The position numbers and the translations under genes are program-made. Shown here piece after piece: positions 14,301 to 24,700 of a stretch of 64,000 bases of DNA. The notes beneath the pieces were generated by a model that was not told the DNA's origin, searched no databases, and was given only the letters and a program-made list of their open reading frames with translations. The stretch's first letter is position 1. The number at the start of each line of letters is the position of its first letter. This stretch comes from Metridium senile. Its lineage: Eukaryota > Cnidaria > Anthozoa > Actiniaria > Metridiidae. The stretch is taken from contig OX459098.1 in the NCBI GenBank assembly GCA_949775045.1, forward strand, positions 22,860,375 through 22,924,374. The letters are read 5' to 3'.

Positions 14301-15225
14301 TGAATTAAATTGGAAACAGAGCAATGTGTACAGCTTAATAATTAATTATGCATAGCAAAGATGGTTAGTTTTAAAAATATATTTGTTTTCCATTAATACA
14401 TTTATTTTAGTCCATAAAAACCCTTGAGTCATATGTTTATTGAACACATATATGATTTATCAAGTCAATAAAACCAAGTATTTAATTTGACAGCTTCACT
14501 TGACATTTGTAGAACATTAGCGTCCAACAACCTTTGACACATAATTAGTTAAATCCACGCGATTATTTCACAAGTCATGAAAAAGCTGATTTCTTCCTTG
14601 CACGTTTAGTTGTTGTTGTCTTGTTGTGTGCTCTATTCAAAAGACACCGGTGATCGAGTGTTAGAGAGAGAATAGTTGTCCACGTTAGTAACAGTGTGTT
14701 AGGAGAACACTATACACTAACAACGACTCCCCGTTGAGAAAAATTACACACGAACTTACAGCAATGTAAACGGAACACGCTTCGGTGGGCTTTTAACTGT
14801 TCACAAGTGGACGATCAGTTTGTGTATTGAGGTACAAATCAATTTTATTGACATTAAAATATCATACAATAGCGCTAATCTTGGGTACAATATTAAACAA
14901 CGCGGCTACAACACACTTGAATATGCATTCCTGAACGACAGCATTGCTTGATGCCATCAGAAAATAAAAAACAGCATTAAATAAAATATGCACCAGTATA
15001 TTACATGAAAGTAATTACACGAATACATGTAAGTTACATCCAGCTATATATATCACATTACTGTAAATCAGATATTGCTGTACATAGACATAGTTTTATA
15101 GATTAAAATACCTCAATTTTCCTGTAAAGAACTGCCTCACCAAATGCCCCTCTACCAAGTGTTCGTACTGGTATATACATCTCCTGCTGTATATCACCGA
15201 TATCTGCTCCAACATCATCCGCCAT
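578..15225 (-). CDS. NEK9: NEK9-type mitotic serine/threonine kinase with RCC1 repeats (3' end off the window)
   Basis: Twenty-five exons join in frame to about 839 residues: 15112-15225, 13600-13777, 13100-13152, 12782-12852, 12538-12640, 12230-12279, 11394-11475, 11165-11269, 10759-10823, 10557-10607, 9959-10091, 9740-9802, 9168-9312, 8505-8666, 8160-8198, 6622-6668, 4989-5147, 4760-4815, 4576-4628, 3988-4149, 3295-3471, 2953-3012, 1531-1733, 952-1083, 578-633. Residues about 20-275 are the kinase: glycine loop GRGAFG (24-29), lysine in VVWKEV (46), HRD aspartate (140), DFG (158-160), GTPYYMSPE (176-184). Residues about 300-690 are RCC1-like blades ([23 protein letters not shown]). The Ser-rich tail keeps the NEK9-type [13 protein letters not shown] motif. 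The expected C-terminal coiled coil and dynein-light-chain site are not seen and should lie to the left. In animals NEK9 activates NEK6/7 in mitotic spindle assembly. Start: first ATG upstream of the glycine loop. Introns carry LINE pieces, MITEs and satellites. Confidence 0.93.
646..946. repeat. TCA/TTA-rich microsatellite
   Basis: Degenerate ATC/ATT trinucleotide repeat in the NEK9 intron between exons 578-633 and 952-1083. Both strands look open, giving spurious poly-Ile, poly-Met and poly-Asp frames. Confidence 0.9.
1336..2345. repeat. Long ATT/ATC trinucleotide microsatellite interrupted by one NEK9 exon
   Basis: Two blocks (about 1336-1528 and 1744-2345) of ATT, ATC and AACATC triplets flank the exon at 1531-1733. 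The donor of that exon sits a few bases from the repeat edge. The long Asn/Met/Ile frames here are repeat translations, not genes. Confidence 0.92.
2437..2853. repeat. 47-bp C-rich minisatellite, about nine copies
   Basis: About nine near-identical copies of a 47-bp unit containing CTATTAGCCTGTGTACAGCC followed by CCCCCCC TCCCCC. The minus strand, which is the NEK9 transcript strand, therefore carries a regular series of G-runs. It lies within the NEK9 intron between exons 1531-1733 and 2953-3012. Confidence 0.92.
3121..3294 (-). repeat. 76-bp tandem copies of a NEK9 exon end with its splice donor
   Basis: Two extra copies (3121-3196 and 3197-3272) plus the original (from 3273) of a 76-bp unit. 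On the minus strand each contains the last ~40 bp of the exon at 3295-3471 followed by the donor GTAAGATATGAC. The true donor sits at 3294; the extra copies lie downstream in the intron. The exonic part of the extra copies has a few substitutions. Confidence 0.9.
5307..6093 (+). mobile_element. 3' end of a LINE with restriction-like endonuclease, inserted in an AAT microsatellite
   Basis: A plus-strand frame at 5467-5970 (167 residues) begins [14 protein letters not shown] and continues to [11 protein letters not shown] and WLIIEGTV, then [12 protein letters not shown]. The PD...E pattern (KPDI, then IIEG) is that of the PD-(D/E)XK endonuclease at the C-terminus of R2/NeSL/HERO-type elements. 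Just upstream, in another frame, is a degenerate HLFSNCSG zinc-knuckle remnant, so at least one frameshift is present. The fragment is flanked on both sides by (AAT)n, 5307-5351 and 6067-6093. It lies in the NEK9 intron 5148-6621, on the opposite strand to the host gene. Family assignment is by motif only. Confidence 0.75.
6755..7275. repeat. Dispersed repeat fragments (GTAATATAATGAAATTTGTAAC family and TTTCGAGCTTTAGCCCTTCG motif)
   Basis: Contains GGTAATATAATGAAGTTTGT near 6757 and GTTTCGAGCTTTAGCCCTTC near 7180. Related blocks recur near 8007, 31320, 32457, 32580, 42121, 45783 and 46333 in this window, in both orientations, often with CTAGTTTACTTGCTAGTTTC at one side. This is a multi-copy non-coding element with no reading frame. 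It sits in a NEK9 intron. Confidence 0.65.
7990..8100 (-). repeat. Copy of the dispersed GAAATTTGTAACACC repeat
   Basis: Inverted copy holding GGTGTTACAAATTTCATTAC and further right CTAGTTTACTCGCTAGTTTC. It matches the blocks at 32457-32620, 42121-42215 and 45783-45870. It ends shortly before NEK9 exon 8160-8198. Confidence 0.65.
8979..9118. mobile_element. MITE, 140 bp, terminal inverted repeats GGGGCCAGTTGTACAAAGCC
   Basis: The two ends are near-perfect inverted copies (left GGGGCCAGTTGTACAAAGCC, right end the complement with TTCATACAACTGGCCCC), and the interior is an imperfect palindrome with several TATCCA/TGGATA boxes. A second copy is at 54511-54648. No coding capacity, so a non-autonomous DNA element. 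Confidence 0.85.
10888..11133. repeat. 129-bp direct duplication in a NEK9 intron
   Basis: The block with GATAGGAAATATACATGAC and GTGTGAGAAGACAGGTAAC occurs twice, offset by about 129 bp, with few differences. It lies between exons 10759-10823 and 11165-11269 and does not include a splice site. Confidence 0.85.
11570..12212. repeat. 10-11 bp minisatellite (TTTCATAGGG / TATTCATAGGG)
   Basis: More than fifty copies of a short unit built on TTCATAGGG fill most of the intron between NEK9 exons 11394-11475 and 12230-12279. The array ends fewer than 20 bp from the donor of exon 12230-12279. Higher-order blocks are visible near 11600-11760. Confidence 0.93.
13264..13450. mobile_element. Hairpin MITE with GCGGAAGTCATCTTCAG core
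   Basis: Imperfect inverted repeat of about 185 bp: GATCGTCTGGGTTTG on the left and CAAACCTGGACGATC on the right, with CTGTTGGTGTTGTTGTCTGA mirrored by TCAGACAGCAACACCAACAG. The interior GAGCGGAAGTCATCTTCAG recurs near 60367 and, degenerate, near 32190. It sits in a NEK9 intron. Confidence 0.8.
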
Positions 15226-15733
15226 TTTTCAGCTGTTTTTTAATCGAGCTTCTTCTTCGTGTGTTTACTTATTCATGGTTTCTTCAAGAAACATCTTGCA
15301 GTATATCCATTCAACATCATCATTTACCGCTTGTTATTCCAGCTAAAAGCTTTCCTCTTGCAGAGGTCAATGAATAACAGTATTCTCTATTACAAATGTT
15401 TTCAATAATCATCCATAAATGAGGTTTTTTTCATCAAGTACTCCTTGACAGAGAGGAGCGACCGTCGTCGGCGGTGACTGTTTTGATGTAATAACACAGG
15501 GATCCCAACATTATATTTTACTGACTGAAATTTAGAAAATAAAAAAAGAAATTTATAAAAAAGAAGGGAAAAAATGAACTATTCAGTGCTTGTTTAAATT
15601 TGTAGAGAGAATAATTCTTCTCTTTCCTTATAAAAGTATAAAAAATTGTGTTTAAAAAAACCGTATTTCGGCACTAACGACAAGATTGGGCTTCCTGTGT
15701 CTTGTTAACGCATGCGTTTCATTCAAAACCAAG
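15226..15733. promoter_or_regulatory. Bidirectional promoter region between NEK9 and XPO5
   Basis: 508 bp separate the two initiator ATGs, which point away from each other. No repeat array, MITE or further exon is apparent inside. Both 5' untranslated regions and both promoters must lie here unless upstream non-coding exons exist. No TATA box or specific factor site can be assigned with confidence. Confidence 0.6.
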
Positions 15734-18700
15734 ATGGCGACCAACAGTGATCAGACGAACAGAGAAAGACAGTTATTAATTGAAGCTGTGGAAATAACTC
15801 TTAACCCTGAAGTAGACCAACAAATGAGAAACAAGGCATTTGAGGTGATCAATAGCTGTATGTTAATGTGATATAATTATGTAATATGCGCAGCGACACA
15901 CAACGACAAACCACATCATGTTGACGATACGCGCGTGTGTTTGCACAGCTAGCTGGATTCCGTGCTTAGATTGATTGTTATTCGTATTGTAGTACATAGA
16001 AGCGTTCAAGCAAGAATCCGCTCTGTGTGCAGAAGTTGGTATTAGTCTATTTAACAAAGAAAACGCACCAATTGTACGCCATTTTGGGCTACAGTTGCTT
16101 GAGCACGCCATCAAGTAAGTTACTGGTCTAGCAATGCTCTAGCTGTCATAATAACTATATTACCATTAATTGGGTATATTCACATCATTATTCTTCACAG
16201 ATTACTATATTGCACATTGTATTAAAATATTGTACAAATGGTTGGGATCCCTGTGTTGCTAATGTGACTGTCTGTCCGTCTGTGACCCTTGATTCATGTT
16301 TGTATGTTTCTATTCTGTAGGTTCAAATGGAATTCAATGGAAAGTCTGCAGCAAGATGGGTTAAAGTGTACATGTTTGGAGCTTGTTGCACATGTAAATT
16401 ACTTCATCATTTCTCATTAGATAATATGCCTTAATATGACTATGAAAAGCTCACGGCACGAACGCCGGCAAGGCAAGGCATTTCAAGGCACGCACACGGC
16501 ACTGAATTTTTCATAGTCATACTACCAGTCCTGGATCAGAATGCCTTCTTGCTTTTGATAAAACAAGAGAGATTGAAAATCTGAATATCGAAGGAAAATT
16601 TGTAAAACAACATTCTGGTACTGGAAGTACAATGTTGTTATTGTACAAATAACACTGACCCCATATCTTATGTATATGATAAATTTGAAGACCTACCCAT
16701 CCATCCTCAGTGTACTCACAGGTTTTGTTTTATATAGGGAACGAAACCAGTTCTAGAAGAACCTCTCCATATCAAGGAATCTCTAGCAAGACTTGTAGTG
16801 GAAGTAATCAAAAGAGAATGGCCACAGAAATGGGAAACATTGCTTCAAGATTTGAATGGTATTTGTAATATGGGAGTAAGTGAAGTTATAACTATACAAT
16901 ATATAACAAAAATAATTCTCATTACTCAGGAAACCTGGTTCACACTAGTGACAAAAGCATAAGCAGCATTTGCAGACTCAGATGGGCTTTGCTCATTAGC
17001 TGCACTTGTCTTTTCTCACACCTATTTGAGAAATTCTTCACTGAGTCTGCGTATGTTGCTTAAGTCCAAGCTAGCTCGACTGGATGATGTTTCTTATGTC
17101 GCTATTGAGAACCAGGCTTTAGACACTGCAATGGTGTGATAGTAATACGTATAAATCAGAATTTGTTTATTGTGTTTGAATAAACTCCTGTATAAATTAT
17201 ATATTTTTATATATTTATTTGTTCCAGGAAACTCAGACAGAACTTACTCTCATGATATTCCTACGCATGGCAGAAGACATAATTAACATGGACAGTCATC
17301 TACATCAGCACAGAAAACGAGAAATAACACAAGCACTACATCTACATATGGAAGGGCTGTTTACATTCTTTATTGAAACACTTAGAACACACACCACTAA
17401 GATGATTGACATGGTAGGTTGAGAAATAACACAAGTAATCTCCATTGTGTTCCAGTATAGTAAAATGTGTTACTACCATGTCAACCATGTCAACCCTTAT
17501 TTATTTTTATTTTGCAGAAAAAGAATCCATCATCATCACAATCACAGGTTTGTGATAATCACCTAAATATAGCATAGCTTGGTGATTGCCTTTAGTGATA
17601 TATTTACCAAACGTTTCTATATGGTTTCTATAAAAAAGATTCTAAATGTTTTTGATGTTTCAGGTTTTATTACACCAACGCATTGCTGAACAGACTCTGC
17701 TTACATTACATGGATACCTGGATTGGGTTAAAGTCAATATTCTTTTCATGCAAGAGTGTATAATACCACAGATGTTGTGTCTTCTGTTGAATGAAGTAGA
17801 GCTAAGGATTCCAGCTTGTGAATGTCTGCTTGTGTTTGTCAGTAGAAAGGTAATTATTGTTGAAATGTTTATCAAGTGATATACACCCATTCCAAGAAAC
17901 TTTGTCACCCGTGAAGTGAAAAGCCTACAAGCTAGTAGCACAGGGAACTATGGGTAATCTATATATATTTTATACTAGTAGAATGCAGGGATTTTATGGC
18001 CACATTGCCACACTTGTCAATGTGTGGTTGAGAAATGTCCGTTTTGACTTATTAGACAACAAGAAAGGTGTGCCAAATGCACATTTAGTTTTCTGAAATG
18101 ATCCATGATATTTGGTGTTTAGCACACATCAACAAAATTTGCATAAGTACAGATTTAAATGGGAAAGTACAGATTTAAATGGGAACCTGTTTACATGTAT
18201 GGTACTTTGTTATTGTTTATGTTAAACATGGAGTTTTTGTACATTTATGTATTATAATTGTAATGATGATTGTTGCTTATTTCCAGGGTAAATTTGATCA
18301 ACTTCAGGAATATGTACGTATGTTCAGTCCGGATGCCTTACAGTTTATTAAAACAGCAGCCAGGCAAGGAAACTATTTACTCTCATTATACCTTGTTGTT
18401 AATGACCAATTAGTTGATAGTTTTCTTTACACCTTTTAGTCAAGCTTGTGAAGCAGAATACGATGAACAACAATATCTATTCATGAAAAGATTGTGCCAA
18501 GTTGTTACTACTTTAGGCTCAGTGCAACTGATGCAAATGTGGGTGAGTATGAAACAGTCATTATTTCCTAACACTGAATGATGAATTAGTTACAACAATT
18601 GAAATAGTTTAGTAACAGCAACATGTTGTAATCCTCTTTAGAACAAAGAAAGACCAGATTCCAAGCCAGAGACTTTCCCACTGTACCTGGAAATTATTGT

Positions 18701-21700
18701 TATCTTTAGTAGAGTCAATAGCTTGGTAAGTTAAGCATTAGATATAGTCCAACAAATCAATAATTGTACGACCACTAAATTTTCTGTTTAATTATAGTAT
18801 CTTTAGATGCTTCTAAAATCTATCAAAATCTGGTTCAATATATGTGTCAAGTTCATGATATATTTATGATGTATGATGTGATTTATATACCTCTTCCAGG
18901 CACTAACACATCTCACTAATAACCTGCTGCTGACCATCTTAAGAAATGATGTGATGGTTGTTGATAAAGATGTGAAAGCTATCATGTCGCTACTCCTTGA
19001 GCTGGCCAAAACCAAGATATTAAGGGTATGTCATGTTGTATTACTGTAGCGTTGATGATAATGGGTGTTACTGACATCGTTCATTTCAAAGGATGGTGAC
19101 CCTGAATCCAGTGATGCCAACAGTGAGTTCAATATGGAAGACTTCAATAGTACTAAAGAATTTGACTATGTATTCACACGTGAGTTGGTCTAAAATAGTT
19201 GATAGTATAGTATGTACACAAACTGATGCTATCAATGTCATTAATTATCATCATTGTGATCAGCAACATCATCTTCATCAACATCATGATCATTTTCTAC
19301 ATCAGCAACATCATCTTCATCAACATCAACATTTTTTTACTTATCAGCATCAGCATCAAAATCATCATCACAATCATTACCCCCATCAACATAGTCATCA
19401 TCATCATCATCATCATCACTACCATCAACATACTTGTAGTCATCACTATCATCATCATCATCATCACTATCATCACCATCATTATCATAACAGAGTGATA
19501 TCTTGTTAATAATGTAGAGGTGAGGTCACAAGTCATGGATATCATCAGGATTATCACTATCATCATCACTATCATCATCATAACATTGATATCTTGTTAA
19601 TAATGTAGAGGTGAGGTCACAAGTCATGGATATCATCAGGATCATCACCCAACAGTATCCATTGGAGACATTCTCTAAAGCAGCTGATTGGCTGTTGGAA
19701 AATGTTGAGAAAACACAATCAGGACAACAGTCAGGTAATCAAGATGTTTAAAGTTAGAACTTTCTAACTGTATAAATAGATTGATAATAATCATGCATGA
19801 TGATAACCTGGAATCAGATAAAGGGCTGATGCTCCCTTAGTTCCATCAACTAATGTCTTGTTTGATGTTCATCTATTTCCAGCAAGTACAGTCCAGTTAA
19901 AATCCCTGCAGACCCAGTGGGATGGTGTTTGTTGCTATATGACAGCTGTTATGTCTAAACTCTTTACAGTACCAAACGTCAAGGTATATTGTGTCTTGAC
20001 TGAAAACCAAGCAAAAATCCTTATTTTGCACAAAGAATCTTATTACTAAAACAAGTTGAAATTAATATATATACTTTTGTTTCTGTTTTTCTTTGCATTT
20101 AATTACTAAGGACTGTAAAAACCTGACTGTATCTTGAACATTTTTAGTTGAAGTTTGATCAAGAGTAAAAAGAGATTATAACCTACATATTTCTTCTCCA
20201 GTAAAGACTGCACTCAATAAACTTGCTTTGGCAACGTTTTACATAAAAATGAAGGGGTTGTTTTATATAGTCTATAATGTCCATCATCTCACTAACTGGA
20301 CGTTTTCATTGATAATATTATTTCTGTTGTGCAGGAACTACTTGGCAGAGTTTTTACATAAAAGCAAAAGTGTTGTTTTATACAGTGCATAATGTCCATC
20401 ATAGCTTATCTCACTGGACGCTGTCATTGATAATATTATTCTGTAGGAATTACTTGGTAGTAAGATTCCAATCAGCGACAAGACTGACACCATGTTAGAG
20501 CTTGCTAAAAGATGTATACAGTCATTAGTATTGGCTAATGTCACTACTACATTTAATGTAAGTTATTACAAGTGAACAGTCATTAGTATTGGCTGATATC
20601 ACTACTACATTTAATGTAAGTTATTACAAGTGAACAGTCATTGGTATTGGCTGATATCACTACTACATTTAATGTAAGTTATTACAAGTGAACAGTCATT
20701 AGTATTGGCTGATATCACTACTACATTTAATGTAAGTTATTACAAGTGAATAGTCATTAGTATTGGCTGATATCACTACTACATTTAATGTAAGTTATTA
20801 CAAGTGAACAGTCATTAGTATTGGCTGATATCACTACTACATTTAATGTAAGTTATTACAAGTGAACAGTCATTAGTATTGGCTGATGTCACTACTACAT
20901 TTAATGTAAGTTATTACAAGTGAACAGTCATTGGTATTGGCTGATATCACTACTACATTTAATGTAAGTTATTACAAGTGAACAGTCATTAGTATTGGCT
21001 GATATCACTACTACATTTAATGTAAGTTATTACAAGTGAATAGTCATTAGTATTGGCTGATATCACTACTACATTTAATGTAAGTTATTACAAGTGAACA
21101 GTCATTAGTATTGGCTGATGTCACTACTACATTTAATGTAAGTTATTACAAGTGAACAGTCATTAGTATTGGCTGATATCACTACTACATTTAATGTAAG
21201 TTATTACAAGTGAACAGTCATTAGTATTGGCTGATATCACTACTACATTTAATGTAAGTTATTGAAAGTGAACAGTCATTAGTATTGGCTGATGTCACTA
21301 CTACATTTAATGTAAGTTATTGAAAGTGAACAGTCATTAGTATTGGCTGATATCACTACTACATTTAATGTAAGTTATTACAAGTGAACAGTCTAATGTA
21401 TTGGCTGATATCACTACTACATTTAATGTAAGTTATTGAAAGTGAACAGTCATTAGTATTGGCTGATATCACTACTACATTTAATGTAAGTTATTACAAG
21501 TGAACAGTCATTAGTATTGGCTGATATCACTACTACATTTAATGTAAGTTATTGAAAGTGAACAGTCATTAGTATTGGCTGATATCACTACTACATTTAA
21601 TGTAAGTTATTACAAGTGAACAGTCATTAGTATTGGCTGATATCACTACTACATTTAATGTAAGTTATTACAAGTGAACAGTCATTAGTATTGGCTGATA

Positions 21701-24700
21701 TCACTACTACATTTAATGTAAGTTATTGAAAGTGAACAGTCATTAGTATTGGCTGATATCACTACTACATTTAATGTAAGTTATTACAAGTGAACAGTCA
21801 TTAGTATTGGCTGATATCACTACTACATTTAATGTAAGTTATTACAAGTGAATAGTCATTAGTATTGGCTGATGTCACTACTACATTTAATGTAAGTTAT
21901 TACAAGTGAACAGTCATTAGTATTGGCTGATATCACTACTACATTTAATGTAAGTTATTACAAGTGAACAGTCATTAGTATTGGCTGATATCACTACTAC
22001 ATTTAATGTAAGTTATTACAAGTGAACAGTCATTAGTATTGGCTGATGTCACTACTACATTTAATGTAAGTTATTGAAAGTGAACAGTCATTAGTATTGG
22101 CTGATGTCACTACTACATTTAATGTAAGTTATTTCAAGTGAACAGTCATTAGTATTGGCTGATATCACTACTACATTTAATGTAAGTTATTTCAAGTGAA
22201 CAGTCATTAGTATTGGCTGATATCACTACTACATTTAATGTAAGTTATTGAAAGTGAACAGTCATTAGTATTGGCTGATGTCACTACTACATTTAATGTA
22301 AGTTATTTCAATTTCACAATATTTTGATATCATGGCTAGTCTTAAATACATGTTGGGTTGTTTGCAGGATCCAACAATACTTACAGACCTTGCAGATACT
22401 ATCCAGGCTTTGTTAAGCTTCTTGACTTACGCTCAGGACCTCATCATGGATGTTCTTAAAAAGGTACTTCAATGGTTTACTATAATATGTTTGTCCTTTT
22501 TGTATAATAGTGAAACAACAAATAGCAAGATACTCTGCTTGATACATTAATATTTGATACTTGATTTGTCCTAGATATTCTCCCTCATCACATACAATAC
22601 AACAGGAAAACCAGAGGTAAAATAGCTTTAGTCAGTAAACTAATGTGAAGATAGTAAAATCTTTAATGGTGTCTGTGTGTTGTTTTTTGAAGGGTCCTTG
22701 GACTGTTGACATACTTCATACAAGAAGACGAGCATGTTCTGCTTTACTCAAAATGTGTTCTGAATACGGCAATCTCTTGGTGGTATGTGACAACTGTACT
22801 CTCTACCACAATCATCATCACTGCTGTCATAATCATCACTTTTATTGTTCATCATAATCATTATCATCACTGTCATTATCATTCATGAATCAACATTGTC
22901 ATCAGCATCATCAATCTTGTCATTTTTAGCCATTGTTTGAGGAGCTCAAGAAGTATGTGATATCACTGTTTGATGGTGAATTAGTAACTATTCAAGACAG
23001 GACGACGCTGACTGAAGCACTGGTCATAGCAAGGTGCGTACAACATGACAAACATTGACACAGTATGATCATAGTACAATGCAATGTTTTACTCATAATA
23101 GTTAATATTCTTTGTTTATTTGCAGCAACTTTGTTGGTACTTCACAGCAGACTGAGTTCACTGGAAGTCTGTTGAGTCCTCACAAAGAACTACTGATTGA
23201 TAACAGGTAATGTGATACATGTAGTTAATATCTTTGTGTGTACACATAGCTGGTGTTTATCATGTAGCTTATTCTGAACTGCCTTCTGCCTGCTCTATAC
23301 ATCTTGTAGCATATCTTGTAGCTTATTCTGAACTGCCTTCTACCTGCTCTATACATCTTGTAGCATATCTTGTTGCTTATTCTAAACTGCCTTCTACATG
23401 CTCTATACATCTTGTAGCATATCTTGTAGCTTATTCTGAACTGCCTTCTACCTGCTCTATACATCTTGTAGCATATCTTGTAGCTTATTCTGAACTGCCT
23501 TCTACCTGCTCTATACATCTTGTAGCGTATCTTGTAGCTTATTCTGAACTGCCTTCTACCTGCTCTATACATCTTGTAGCGTATCTTGTAGCTTATTCTG
23601 AACTGCCTTCTACCTGCTCTATACATCTTGTAGCGTATCTTGTAGCTTATTCTGAACTGCCTTCTACCTGCTCTATACATCTTGTAGCGTATCTTGTAGC
23701 TTATCATGTAGCCTATCTTCTGAAATAGAACTGCCTTTAACCTTCTCTATACATAACTCTTTATTTCAGAGACTCTATCTCAGTTGGATGGTTGATTATG
23801 TTTCTACAGATGGACAAAAGTCCTGCGGAATATACATTATCTGGTATGTTGTCACTTCACCAAACACATTGCTGTCCCCTTCAACTAACTTGATTTGTTC
23901 TTCTTGCTTTAGGTCAAGTAGCAAAAAGACGATCTAAGGTATGAAAATCATCATTATCATCATATCCATTTATAATGTTATAACTATTTCCACCATGCAT
24001 TGTAGCACTGCATTATTACTGTACCATGACTTTATAAGCAAAGCAACATTTTTACAGCTGGATGCCCTTTCTAACACCAACCCAGAACTCACAGCATCCA
24101 GGGGGCTGGGTTCTAAGGGTTGTTATCCACCAGCAACATCGGCAACAAAAAAAAAAACTGATGTTATGGCAGAACACTGGTTTTAAAGGGGGGAAATAAA
24201 TAACCTAATATGTTTTTAATTTGCTTTGCCTATTTTCTATTTAAACACATTTTTTCTCTGGGTTCTCTTTAAAAGCCGATGAACAGCTAATTGAGCAAGA
24301 TCACACTATAAAACTTGCACATTTGATCTTCAATAGGTGCATAAAATAAACATCTTTCAACATGATAATGTTATGTAATAATACTATTTCAGCTGATTCT
24401 GGCATTGACTACTCTTCTGGCCATCGTAAGAAGGTGCAATCAATCACAAGAGGTAAACAATATTGGCTGCATCCATACTTATTACATTCTTGTCAAATTA
24501 TAATGATATGAACTATAATGAATGAATCAGTAACATTCCTACTCAATGTACACAGACATGTCCCAGTGACCGGAGCTCAATTGGGTTGATGCCTGATGGT
24601 GCTTCAGCTCACGTCAATCCATGTTCATCTCATGTGCTGCCATATTTACCTAGTCTGTTGATTCTTACCCAGTGAGTATGAAATACATTTATTGTTATTT

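Noticed and set aside
20517..22314. CRISPR-like direct repeat array
   Set aside because: Units are contiguous with no unique spacers, the genome is eukaryotic, and the unit derives from an exon end.
23225..23728. 160- and 164-codon periodic open frames
   Set aside because: They arise from a 54-bp array (multiple of three) inside an XPO5 intron. Openness on both strands is expected from the period alone.
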